A stretch of 64,000 nt of DNA. It comes from Tubiluchus corallicola (lineage: Eukaryota; Priapulida; Priapulimorpha; Priapulimorphida; Tubiluchidae). Numbering within the stretch: the stretch's first letter is position 1; each line of letters opens with the position of its first letter. Shown piece by piece: positions 24,530 to 36,061 of this stretch. The DNA is taken from positions 521,001 to 585,000 of the forward strand of contig JAQGDQ010000018.1 of assembly GCA_030141605.1 (NCBI GenBank), in the 5' to 3' direction. Made by a program: the position numbers and the translations under genes. Under the pieces are notes generated by a model. The model was not told the DNA's origin and made no database searches. It saw only the letters and a list, made by a program, of their open reading frames with translations.

Positions 24530-27500
24530 CTAAAAAGGGACTAAATAACTGTCATCATCATCTGTTGTAATCTTTCGCAGAGGTGGAAAAGTTACTGTAG
24601 CATTTTGATTCATCTCATTGGCTGCACAAAAAAGAGCCTCAAATTCTTCCAATCCGTAATCATCCAGTACAACTTGATTAGTAGCCATGTCACATACACT
24701 GTCTGTGACCTTCTTGTTTGTGATTTTGGGAGAATTCAGTTGCGGTAAAGCTTCTTGTCTTGTCTTGGTTGGTGAGCTATGAATATTACTGCCAATTTTC
24801 TGCTTTGACGGAGATATTAAGGACCCAAATGGTCTGTTAGTCATTCGGCCACGAACACCGGTGCTCATGGGGGTATCCCTTTTGTTCTCTATGGCTGATC
24901 GATTTGCACTCTTGTTTCTGGCTAGCAATGTATCTAGGCGATTTGGTATAAACATCTGACCAGCCTCGATGGACAAACGTTCTTTAACAGACAAGCTCTT
25001 ATTTTCTGTATACCCGTTTGATGTGTTTTTGTACTGCAGACAAGGAGTGTTACTTTGTGATTTTACTTTGCTAAGGTGAAACTCTGGAATTAAAAAACGG
25101 TAAAAATACAGTTACAGCATTGACATCTATTGAGTAGAGGCAACAACTTTCATAAGCAAAAAATTGTTTTCATTGAACACATGTATACATTGCATAAATT
25201 AAAGAAAGCAAGACCTAATTTAGATTCAACATATAGATTTTGAAAGGAGAAATATTACTTTTTCAGGAATCTCAGGAAAACTGAAATGAAAATATTAGAA
25301 AAAAAGAAAAACCTAAAATGGTGCGATAGGATATGTTCCCAGAGAATTTATCTGGATTTTCTAGTTTAGTATAATCAGTATAAATCGATAATTGCATGGC
25401 ATCTTATTGGCAGCTGGCTTGAACATCAAATGTTGTTGTACCTAGCACTAACTGTGCAAAACGTTGCAAATGTGCTCTAAAAATTGTACATTTCAACATA
25501 CTCAAAGCTCAAAGTACAACTGGAAGTCAAAGTGTTTACACAAATTAATAAGCCTTTTCACAGTTCCAGCGATTGATGATGATCATGAAAAGGTCAAAGA
25601 TTAAGTGTACCAGACAACGTATTTATGTACTTGACAATGCCTTGCAGACCATGCTATTGAAAAAGTAATTAAGAAAAGGTACGATTGCTAGCTATAGAAC
25701 CTTATCTAGTACATTTTTCTTGTTCCCAAGAAAGATTCTGCTAGTAAATCACCCTACACACAAACTAATGCATAATTAAGTAAAGTCCACGTAAAACAAC
25801 TGAAATTACTGAACTGATGAGACAGACGGCTTTGCTTTACTTACATATCATGTGACAGTTGTAGTTAGGATGCACTGCTGTGGCACACTTAACCTTTGAC
25901 CTACAGCAACAGTGCATGCGAACACGAAACTGTGAAAATGTTTATTCTTAAAGACAAGAATAGTTACAATGAATTAAAAAACCACACAAGGAAAAAGAAA
26001 CTGAACATTACACTAAAAAGGATACAGGTACATCAAAGAAAACACAGCAGCACAGTAGAAAAACACTATGCCAGTGATTTCTTACTTCTGTGTTTCTCCC
26101 TTATTTTTTGTGCTGCATTGGTGTTTTTTCTTAGTGCTTAGCTATATCATTTCTATGTAAAAACAAAAAGTGCCAAGAAAATAATTTAGTTGTGATATTC
26201 ATTTCTTGTAGTATTTTGTCTTTTACGTCCTTTTTTGTTAACCTGAAAAAGAAGTAGTAGTGCAAAACATTGTGCCCTGTCTTCGTTTTTCCTTGATTTT
26301 TTTTTTTTAATTGTAGAATTCATTGCTAAAAAGTATCACCTCCATCAGTTGATGAGTTGCTGCTAGATCTAAACAGGCCAGGTTTTTGTTCAATAAGATG
26401 ATTTGCAGCAAAATTCTTAACATTCTGTGTGTAGTGATAACGATGCTTAATTTCAGGTGTGGTCAATCTCGAAGGAAGTTGTTCCATAACTGCTGTTTCT
26501 TCAGTAGCATCAAGATTTTCTTCATCCTAAAAAGAAACCAACAGTTTCAGTATAAGTGTCACAAGCACAACACAGTAGGTTTCCAAACTCAAGCAACCAC
26601 TTATCTTGTTGTGGATACCATTAGTGCTCGGAATTTCCAAGATATGCATCGTACAAATTTGGTTATTAAAAACCATAATAAAAATTACACAGCACTGAGT
26701 CTCATAGTGTCACAATTATGTTCAGAAGTTACAAATTATCATGATAAAGCTAACAGGCTTGGTTAATTTTTTTGAGTAAGGAGATATTATAGACAAGCAG
26801 TCAATATAACCACCATGCAAAGCAGTTTTTGCCACTATTTACGACAAATTAGCTTTACTATTCATCAAATTACAATAGTTTTCTTGTACTTACATTGTAA
26901 AGAGCTTCTGTACTAGTTAGAGCACGTGCTAGTTTTTCTAGTGTGTCTCTTTCTACTAGTTCCAATTTTTTATGTTCTCTTCCTACAGTGTGTCTGTTAT
27001 AGAAACTTTCTGAGATGAAAAATTTTTTGCACAGCATGCAGTGATTCATTTCGGACACACTACATGGTTTATGTTGTTGGAGTTCATCCTGAAATAGTTA
27101 TAAAAGAATGTAGGTGAAAATATAGGTAAAACAATATCTGAAAGAATCTATATCATTCACATGTCAATGAATTATGGTAATAGCAAATAATTGCCAGATG
27201 GAGTTTACAATTCCCCACACAATTTAAACACCCTAACCCAACCCTAATCCTAATCCTAACCCTAATCTGCTTCACAGATTAATTTCTTGTGTGGGGAATT
27301 GTAAACTTTAGCCACAATGCCAAACAAGTCAACAAAATGTTGAAGTTTTGAAACAGACTACACTCACAAAAACAAATGAGCAGATAACCGGAAATCACAG
27401 ACACTACATGTATATTGAGTTTTATGCATAAAAATCTACGGTGATCATGACATTCTTTTTCACAGTTTCACCTATACTACATGACAAAACAAAACTAAAC

Positions 27501-28803
27501 ATCATACCAGAGTGCCAAAGGTCTTCTTGCACTTCCAACAACATATGGGATGATTTGCTCTTACATGTTGACGTAAATACTGCCCACTGCAAGTTCTGAA
27601 ATTCTTACAGAAGTGACATATCTTGATGCAGTTTTTGTCAAAAGTTTCAGCTGGGTTTCCAGCAACTACTTTAATCTTAAATGTTTCAAATGCACCAGTT
27701 CTGCTTTTTACATGAACCATTTTGCAAGGCAGCAGCTCAGCAACTGCTCCAGACTCTACGGGAGAAAGCAGCTCATCTTTGGTATGGTTACTATCAGGTG
27801 TCCACTCTGCGTTTATTTTAATACGTTTATTACCTGATGGCAACTTAGGTTTCACAAATCCATCGTTAATAGCCTGTTGACGAAGAGAAAAATGCTTTAC
27901 GTCAGTAACATCAGTGCTTTCAGTTTTAAGAGGTGGTGATGTAATTTCAAACCATGGCTTATGTGCAATATAATAAGTCAAGTTTATTCCTAAGTCAGTC
28001 GTTCTTTCAGGCATGTATGGAAATGATTCTGATGCTAGAAAGATTTTGACAGGTACGACATATGTGTTAAGTGGGTCGGCTGCACCAGACTTTAGTGCAT
28101 TCGATTTAATTTTATCACTTGTTGGTTCATCCAAAAAAAGCTTCCTTTTTATACATTTAGGGTTCTTTGCAGTTGCAGTGGTCTTACTCACACATTGTTG
28201 CTCATGCGATTTGTAAGGAGCTTTTCTTCGAAATCCTAACAAACACTTGGCACACGTGTATTCCTTGTCTGTAGTTAAATTTTTATTGGACTCTGCTAAC
28301 AATACCTTCACATCTCTTGTTAAGGCGGACGATTTTCGATTCTTTTTCATCCAGGAGGATTGATGAATGGCTGAGTCACCAGTTTCTGCCAGTTGGTATT
28401 CTTCCTTATTAGGTCTGCATATTTTAGTTCTAACCTTGATTGATTTATTTACAGTCTTAACTTGTGAATCTTTACATTGCTGTACATGGTATTTATAAGG
28501 CTTTTCTCTTCTAAAACTCAGAAGGCAGTTTTGGCAAGTGTAATTCTCACGAGGAGTTATAAAGTCTTTTACAGCATTCAAAGCTGATGACATGTTACAT
28601 TCACAAGCATCAGTATCATCAGATATTAATGGCATATCATCTTCAGAAATGCTATAATCTTCACTTTTTCTATCACATTCGCTATTTTCAAGTGGTTGAA
28701 ATGTGACAGTATACAGTCCATTTTCTTCAGATATAGTAATATGCCCAAGAATTTTAGTTTCATCATCGCTCACCACTTTGATTTCAGTGACATCCATAAT
28801 CAT
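24530..28803 (-). CDS. multi-zinc-finger protein, unrecognised family (743 residues)
   Basis: Minus-strand exons: 28803-27508, 27088-26894, 26526-26340, 25083-24530. All junctions obey GT-AG and the phases join (0, 0, 1), giving 744 codons with stop. The start is the ATG at 28803: an in-frame TGA directly precedes it, and a splice acceptor at about 28817 implies an untranslated first exon. Zinc-binding sets: C90-C93-H106-C110, C184-C187-H200-C204, C396-C399-H413-H418, C422-C425-H438-C441 and C449-C452-H465-H471. The last has the x5 His spacing seen in matrin/U1-type fingers. Fingers 1 and 2 are near copies (CLLxFRRxxPYKxHxQQC). Finger 4 is encoded across the first coding intron. The C-terminal 250 residues are polar, with SPSK and SSPTK sites, and end in an acidic tail. 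A nuclear nucleic-acid-binding role is likely from the fingers. The specific function is unknown. Confidence 0.8.
27202..27307. repeat. hairpin element enclosing telomere-like repeats, in an intron
   Basis: Perfect 20-base inverted arms (GTTTACAATTCCCCACACAA at 27203-27222 and its reverse complement at 27287-27306) flank a loop of about 64 bases. The loop holds degenerate CCCTAA/CCTAAT repeats (27229-27267), the vertebrate-type and common metazoan telomere motif. The whole lies in the first coding intron of the zinc-finger gene. It could be a short MITE-like foldback element carrying telomere motifs, or a repaired break where telomeric DNA was captured. Confidence 0.8.
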
Positions 28804-30487
28804 TCATGAACAGCAATCTAAAAAGAGCTGCAAATTGTTTCAATATATATTTAAATTGTTATCACAGAGTTGCAGTTTAATCAGTTTTGTAATACAGTTT
28901 TATAGAGAAGAAAACAACAAAATGTCAAAAAGAAATCAGTAAGTATTTTAAACATTTGACAGTCTGGCTGCAATTACCAACTGCATGACACCTTAGTGGC
29001 AAAACACAATAGTTTTAATCTAGGGAATTCCATATATGCTGCTAACCACAAACTTGCAGGGTTCACACACAACACAAATTCTTCACTATTTGTTGCAGCA
29101 ACCTGCACAAATAATTCTATTACCAACGAAGAAATGCCAATATTGGTGTGCACAGTTTAATGCAAGTTGCTATGGCAGCTGCTTTTTTGTAATTACTGTT
29201 GTCTTCTATCATTACTGCCAGTATTTTTGTTGATAAAATGCTATATTGTAAACTAAAGCTGGTTTATATTTTAAGTGAAAGGAATATTCAGGTCACTATG
29301 CATCCTTGGCAACGAAAGTTAAACATTGCAATATTGCCAAGGCAGGCCAGTGCATGGATGAGTGACCACTGTTTCACTCCCTATACAAATTCTGACCATT
29401 TGCCTTGTTGAGGGGAGATGTATCACATCTCAACCTTAAGAGAAATGTGCTAGTTCAATGTAACATGTCAAAGTATTAACACTGTAATGTGCCAGGTTCC
29501 AATTTCACCAAAACTATTAAGGAGGCCCTCCCATTGAGTGCTGGATTCAGTCTTGTAAAGTACTGGATTATACAAAAAAGCTCCCATTGGATTTTTATTA
29601 CAAGCAATTTTTTGAGTCTTGCTTAGCTGTGTATGATTTCTGCTATCATGGTGTTTGTTTTCCACAATTTAATAGATTTTAATATTTGAATTTTTCATTA
29701 ACAAGTCTATTATTGTAAAGTGCATGAGGACTGGCGGAACTTAATATTGGGAATAAGTACCAACCTTGTACTTGCAATCCAGGGCCAGAACTAAGTTACT
29801 TAAGTTTGCTGAAATTACCACATCAGTATAAACAAATGCTACAAAGCATGTTAAATTTTGTATTCAATGTAAAAAAAAGAAACAAACTCGCTTATCATTT
29901 ACGGTGCAACAAATAATTTAGTACAAAATTTAGCACAAGGTTATCTGACAAAAAACACAAGACTAGTATCAAAACCTAATTATGAGTTTTCGTGGTAATG
30001 CACATAAAGAATAAAAATTAATTGTTATTTAGAATCTCTATCTACACTATAATATCAAATGACACCTCTTAGTAAAATTAAGTTAACTAACACCACATAA
30101 ACTGTAAACGTAAATTAAATAAAACAAACCAATAATTATAGAAACGATAATGTTAAGAAAATATACTGGTACCAATGTTAAACATCACTCACTGAAGAAA
30201 GAAAACGAGTGTAAGTTATGCACATAATAAAGCAGCAAACTGAAGAACCACTTATGAAAACTGGAACAAATGAAACATAATATAGAAAGTCACAAACAAT
30301 TACAAAACAATAATATCATTAAAGAAATAAATGGTTAAAGCAAAAAAATTGAATGTAAATTTGATCAGGTTTAAAGCATAATAAAGCTTTACGAAAACTG
30401 GCAAATGAAACATAAATAATACCATTATTAAGGAGACCACAATCATAATAAGTTAGTGAAAACAAAACATGACTGAAAATTTGACAT
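28804..30487. other. intergenic stretch between two minus-strand genes
   Basis: A splice acceptor at about 28817 on the minus strand suggests that an untranslated exon and the promoter of the zinc-finger gene lie in this 1.7 kb, but I could not place them. Short open frames on both strands show no recognisable protein. Confidence 0.4.
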
Positions 30488-33400
30488 TTATTGCAGTCTT
30501 GCAGTCTGTTCAATGTTGCCCACAAATTGACTATACAGATCCCATTCAGAATCCACAATTAGTTTACTTTTCTTTTTAATTGCCTCATCATCACCTGTAG
30601 TTTTAACCATCCATGACAACAATAGTTTGTGTTTTCCAATTAGTCGCCAAATTTTCATACCAAGCCGCTTTTTGTCAGTTTTCTCACCACCCAAATGCCA
30701 GATAAGTTCTCTGCGCTGAAACTTAGATAAAGATCCGTCAATTAGTTTTGGTGGAATCAAATTCTGCCTTTTTTCTTGTTTCAAGTCTTTAAGTAGCTGC
30801 CTCTTTCTATGCTTGTCAACTTCAGTGGCTATCTCACAACGCAGAAAGTGCATAGTACTTTGTTTCTTCATTTCTTGTATTTCTCGGTAATACTCGCGTT
30901 CATCAGCTGTAAGATACAAAGCCCCCAACAGTGCATGCTCTTTTTTATCTTCCACAGTACCATAAATTTCCTTTATCTCATCTCTTTCCATAATGTCCTC
31001 ACAATTATCAGTATTCTCCACCTGTACGTAAATTAAATTTCTCTGATACGAAACTTGCCTATGCTTTGTTTTCTTTCTTTGGGTGTTTAACGGATTCACA
31101 TCAGGAGATCTGAGAGTAGAGCTGGAACTAGTATCATTTCTGGAAACTTTTTTTGGTGGATCTTGCTCGTTGGGCTTTATTTCCAGCTGTTTCCTAGTCA
31201 TACGTTGTTTGTTTCCATTTCTATCATCGCGTTTGGTTTTGCTTGAGAGATTACTAATTTCACTATCAGACATCACATTCTTAGCAACTTGGCAATGATC
31301 AGTTTTTGAATTTTGAACATTTCTATTCATCAAAGCATCATCCCTTTGAAATGTGCCAGCATCACTTTCTGACTTCCTACCTTTTCTTCCAGATTTTCCA
31401 GATGATCTCTTAAAATGTTTTCTGGGCAGGCCATGTTTATCTTTTTTAGAGCTAATGTCAGGCAGGTTGCATTCATTTTTTTCACTTTTACCTTTTTTGG
31501 CATGTTTCTGATTCTTGGATCTGTGAACTGCACCGAAATTAGATTCTTTTGCTTTTCCGAAAGTATCAGTAAGATTTTTGCTAGAGTCATGATTTTCCTC
31601 TTCTGTAGTACTTCCCTGAAGGTGATTCTGGTTTCTATTAAAGCTGACACGAGGAAATGAGCGCTTTCTAGGTGTCCTTTTTCTGATGCCTAACCTACTG
31701 TTTGGCACTTCATCTACATTATCTACTGTAATAGTACTATCCTCTAATTCACCTTCTTCCAAGCTTGAGATCATAGTATCATTGGTAGTTGGTGATGCTG
31801 GTTCAGGCATCAACATGGTCAGCTGCAACAACAGTTTATCAGTTTCTGTCATCAAATCAGCTAATTGAATCATCTCAAGTTCTTCTAAAATATCGGTAAC
31901 ATTGGAAAGTAAGGATTTCTTTTCCACATTAATATAGTCTTCTGCAACTGATGCCAAAGCACAAAAACAATTTTGACCAATGAGCTTATGGTAAAGGCCA
32001 GAAAGAATATTAGTAGCTTTCTCCACTTTCCGCTTTGCGCTGTAATTCTCATCTTTTTGAAAATCACACAGCACTATATTAAGCTGATTTATTATGCACG
32101 AAAATAATCCAGGCAGCTCATCTATTACATCTAAGTACACTTCAGCAAACCTGATCACAAGATCAGTTGCTTTTTTGATGTGCATGTTAGCCATATCCAA
32201 CCTATCAGATATTGTCATTCCTTCATCCATTTCCAGAACCGAGTTGTATTTTGTGCAGTTTGAATCCCCAGTTTCTTGTATTAGCTGATCGGCCAAATCA
32301 AGAGATGTGCTATGCTCACCATATCCTTCATTTATCTCAGAGAGAACAATCATACTAGCAATGTCCAATTCTTCATCATTAAGAATTGTAGAATCTTCAG
32401 GTCCATTTGGTTGATCATTTAAATTGTACTGCTCTTTAACAGAATCAGACCAAATGGCATGCTGCTTTTGTACATCATTATCATCATTTAACAAACACAT
32501 ATCACAGTGTTGTCCTCCATTGTCAGCAGTATCACAAATATGTTCGGCTCCACTTGCTGATGAATAAACATGAATTTCAGGTACTTTTGCAACATAGTTA
32601 TGGTCAATGCCATGCATGCTAGTGCTTCGATTTACAGGTTCAGAACCATCAGTACCATGCACAACTAATGCCTGTCTTGTGCATTTACTCAAGTCTTGTT
32701 CACATGTTTTTTCCTGTGTAACATCCATTGTTGGACAACTGTTGGTGCTATTAGTGAATAATTGAGTCACACTTCTATTTATTACCACACCCTTATCACT
32801 CACCGGCAAGTGACAGACATCAATCACCACTTTACTGAGAACATCAATTACATCTTTCATTGCCTCTGATGCATCTTCTATACCTCCTGATGTATTGCTA
32901 CATCTGGTGTTGATATCTAAAATATTAGCCATATCTCCAAATACTGGTGATTTTTCACTATTAGTAGACCCATTTGAAAAATTCACACTCATGTTTTGCC
33001 CTAGTTTGTTACCTACATTTTCCTGCATTTCACCTGTCAAGTTTGCTTGTACCTGCGAGATTGTGGTTTTATTAGATCCATTTTGAGCATGATGTAAAGT
33101 TTCAGCTTTAATAAAATCTGACAATATAGCAAAGCTGGAACAATTAAGATCACCACATTTAACTTCAAGACCATCCACTTCCCCGATATTTTTTTGAATT
33201 TGTGCGCATGCAATATCTGGCTTGTGCATATCTTCATTAATAGACGTATCATCTAACAACCTGCCAATATTCTTGCCACTTGGTTCATAAACACTCGATT
33301 CTTCTGACACACTGTTAGTGGCTACATTTTGCATTTTCTGTTCTTCATCACTGATAACCTTCTGTTGAGCACTTGTACTTTGAAAAGCAGATTCTCTTTG

Positions 33401-34844
33401 TGATAGTTCTCTTTCTGCAACATTTATTCCTATATTAGTAAACTTGCCCAAAGCATCAGCATCAATTTTCTTTTCAATAGCAGTTTTCTTTTTGGCCTGA
33501 TTACAAACATTATCGCTGACATCTTGTGTAATGACATCATATTCGTATGACTCCAAGGTACTGGTAGGCTCTTGCTCTCTCTGTGTTAGCTCAGGAACGT
33601 CCTCAGTGACAAGCTTCAAGGGCTCATCAATATTTTTCTCCTCAAGATCAATTTCTATAATGTTGTTTCTATTTCCTTCTTTAGCAACTCTTCCTCTATC
33701 ATTAACATATTTCTTGTCTGTAGGCTTCTTGCTAGTTACATTATTGTTATCATCATCAGAAATCTACAAAAAACAAAATGTACTGTACAACCACTAATTC
33801 ATTCAAGTTCTTCAATCAATGAGTTAAAAAAGTTGGTGTTAAAAACTGATAAGCATCCTGAGAGCTCATCCATGACTTGCAGCATTTCTCATCCAGGACT
33901 TGCAGTCCTGCCTCATAGTACAGGAATTAGAAAATAGTTTCTTAAATTACTGATGCAGTTGTGGAAACAGTCATTTTGATAAGTTTACCTTTGTTTAAAT
34001 TGTTAACTAAAAAGTATATTAAAAAATCAAATTAACTAAAAGAAAAATAAATATGGTATCCAGCTGGCAAAAAAGGCCTGCATTTTATTGTCTCATACTT
34101 CGTGGACATAAATTTTACCCTCGGGATGACTTGTACCTTGACCACCGTCTTGCCCCAAAGTTACCCCATCCAAAAATCTGAAGGCTACATCAAGTAATTC
34201 AGGCATAACTGGCTTAAACTCAAATTGTGAATGGACGATGGATGATGGACAATGCATGACAGCATTAGGTCACCAGATTTATTAAGTAATAATAACAGTA
34301 ATAATATCTCCCCTATGCAGCTTATTGATGTTTCGCTAGTGCTCCAGGCAATAAACCTTCACCATTAAGTCTGCTCAGTTTCTCTTATTTCATGTGATTC
34401 AGTGCAATCACGCAAAACGGAGAATGAAAAAACAAGTCACAGTAACAGGAAAACCAGAGTATAAATTACTGCACATCACTGTCTCTCTATCACTATCACT
34501 GCACTAAGGTTTATCTACGGCAATACAGAAGATGTGCAATCAAAAATGAGAACAAGCAGTAAAAAAAACCACTTACAATAACAATGAAGATAGTGATAAC
34601 GATGGTGATGATGAAGACGATGATAATACAGATGTGCAAGTGAAAGCTAACTCATATAAAGCAGCTGCATTGGCGATGACACAAGTGAGGCAAAAAAGAT
34701 CCCGTGCTTGAACTTAAGTTTTCAAATGAAAAGCTGATTTTATTCAGAAAAGTTTACCTGTAGTTTGCCACTGTCCAAACCAAAGTTTTGCTCCAGTGGA
34801 ACAATTGATGCATCAAACTCAGCTACATCCATTGAAACTGCCAT
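30488..34844 (-). CDS. large charged, low-complexity protein, unrecognised (1,120 residues)
   Basis: Two coding exons on the minus strand: 34844-34758 (29 codons, MAVSMDVAEF...) and 33763-30488 (1,091 codons plus stop). The intron is GT-AG (CAG/gtaaac ... ttgtag/ATT) and in phase 0. The N-terminal ~500 residues are Ser/Asn/Asp-rich. A middle segment of about 150 residues with regularly spaced Leu/Ile looks helical. An acidic EEGELEDS motif follows, then a Lys/Arg/Ser-rich stretch with likely nuclear localisation signals (RKRTPRKRS). The last ~150 residues look folded and are rich in aromatic and basic residues (LTADEREYYREIQEMKK, later WHLGG). EEGEL-type motifs are common in nuclear RNA and chromatin proteins, so a nuclear role is a guess. 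The TAA stop lies inside AATAAA (30487-30492). I do not recognise the family. Confidence 0.8.
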
Positions 34845-35633
34845 CTGATGCAATACATCTATAAGATAAATAGCATATAGGCATATAAAAAATATAAAGT
34901 TTGCTGATAACGATGTTTATTGATACTTGAATGAATGCAGAAGATGCAAGGTGCTTGACACGCAATATTAATGTAAATTGAAAAAACTCATTTAATTTGA
35001 AGACTCGGGTAACAAAACTCATTTTACACAAATGTGACACTGTGTGCACCTAATTTATTATAAAAATCACATGTATCGTAAGTGATATTTATATATAATT
35101 GAAGCCAGTTAAATTATCAAGAAATCTATAACAAAACAAAAGACGCCATCTTCAAAATAGCAATACTAATTAAGTTAGTGAGAAATACTAATTCACAAAT
35201 TTTAATTCATAGCGTTAAAGTGCAATAAATTATGTTAGTTCACTGAAAACTGCAGTATTGGTTCTGCAAATACAGCTAGTAATAGCTTATTAGGAGTTGT
35301 GTGGGACTTAGCAAAGTAATCGATTATGCAATAGCAGAGATTTGGGGCTAAGGAAATTAACCCGCAAAACTTGGAAACACAAGTTAACATTAACAAAAAG
35401 CTGATTTGGAATCTGTAACATCTTTTAGAAGTGAAGAACATCAACGCGAATAAAGCAAACCATGCATGTACGCTATAACTACGTGCCTAGTACCAAGTTC
35501 CAGAAAATCGTAAAGAAACTCAAACAAACAATAAGCAAAAACATAATCACTAACACTTCTTTGTAAAAGCAAGCGTCAAAATGCTTACTGGCGTAAAATA
35601 CGTTACGTGAGCACAAAGTTACAATATACTTAC

Positions 35634-35735
35634 ATGCACATAGAAGCAAGACTCCGAAAAGTTACTCAAAACGACAGGGCACGTCAAACCGCGAAGCCAC
35701 TCAAACTCGTTTGATAAACTTTCCCGCGCAACGCA
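35634..35735 (-). promoter_or_regulatory. probable untranslated first exon and E2F-like promoter site
   Basis: On the minus strand a donor (GCAT/gtaagt, junction at 35634) could join the acceptor at 34858 in front of the 1,120-residue protein's start codon. The spliced leader would carry a short upstream ORF overlapping that start. Just upstream, TTTCCCGCGC (plus strand, 35720-35729) matches the E2F consensus TTTSSCGC, and the surrounding ~150 bases are richer in CpG than neighbouring DNA. The exon boundary and start site are inferred, not seen. Confidence 0.45.
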
Positions 35736-36061
35736 TTCGCTCACCTTAACTGGTACAAGGCTATTACAATAACCTTTCGCAAAACGACACGTTTAAGTTG
35801 GCGCACAAATACGTACAGCACGTGAAGTGTCTAGTACAGCATAATTGTAAACTCATCGAGTCGATGATTTGTAGAACCACAAAATCACCAAAAGGCGAAA
35901 AAGCAAAAGAGCTAAGAGATTTGATATGCCCGTACAGCGCAAGTGCAGGCATTATAATTATTATCTATTCTAAAACAAATCAACTAATTACCCTGACATT
36001 AAGGGAAAGAGTCGCACGGCTCATCCCTTCCATTTTCAAAGTGAATGCCATATCCCCCTAA

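Noticed and set aside
35798-36061. 87-codon plus-strand ORF upstream of the 1,120-residue gene, slightly reminiscent of a helicase segment
   Set aside because: It begins at TTG, has no splice context, and I found no intact helicase motif. Chance is more likely.
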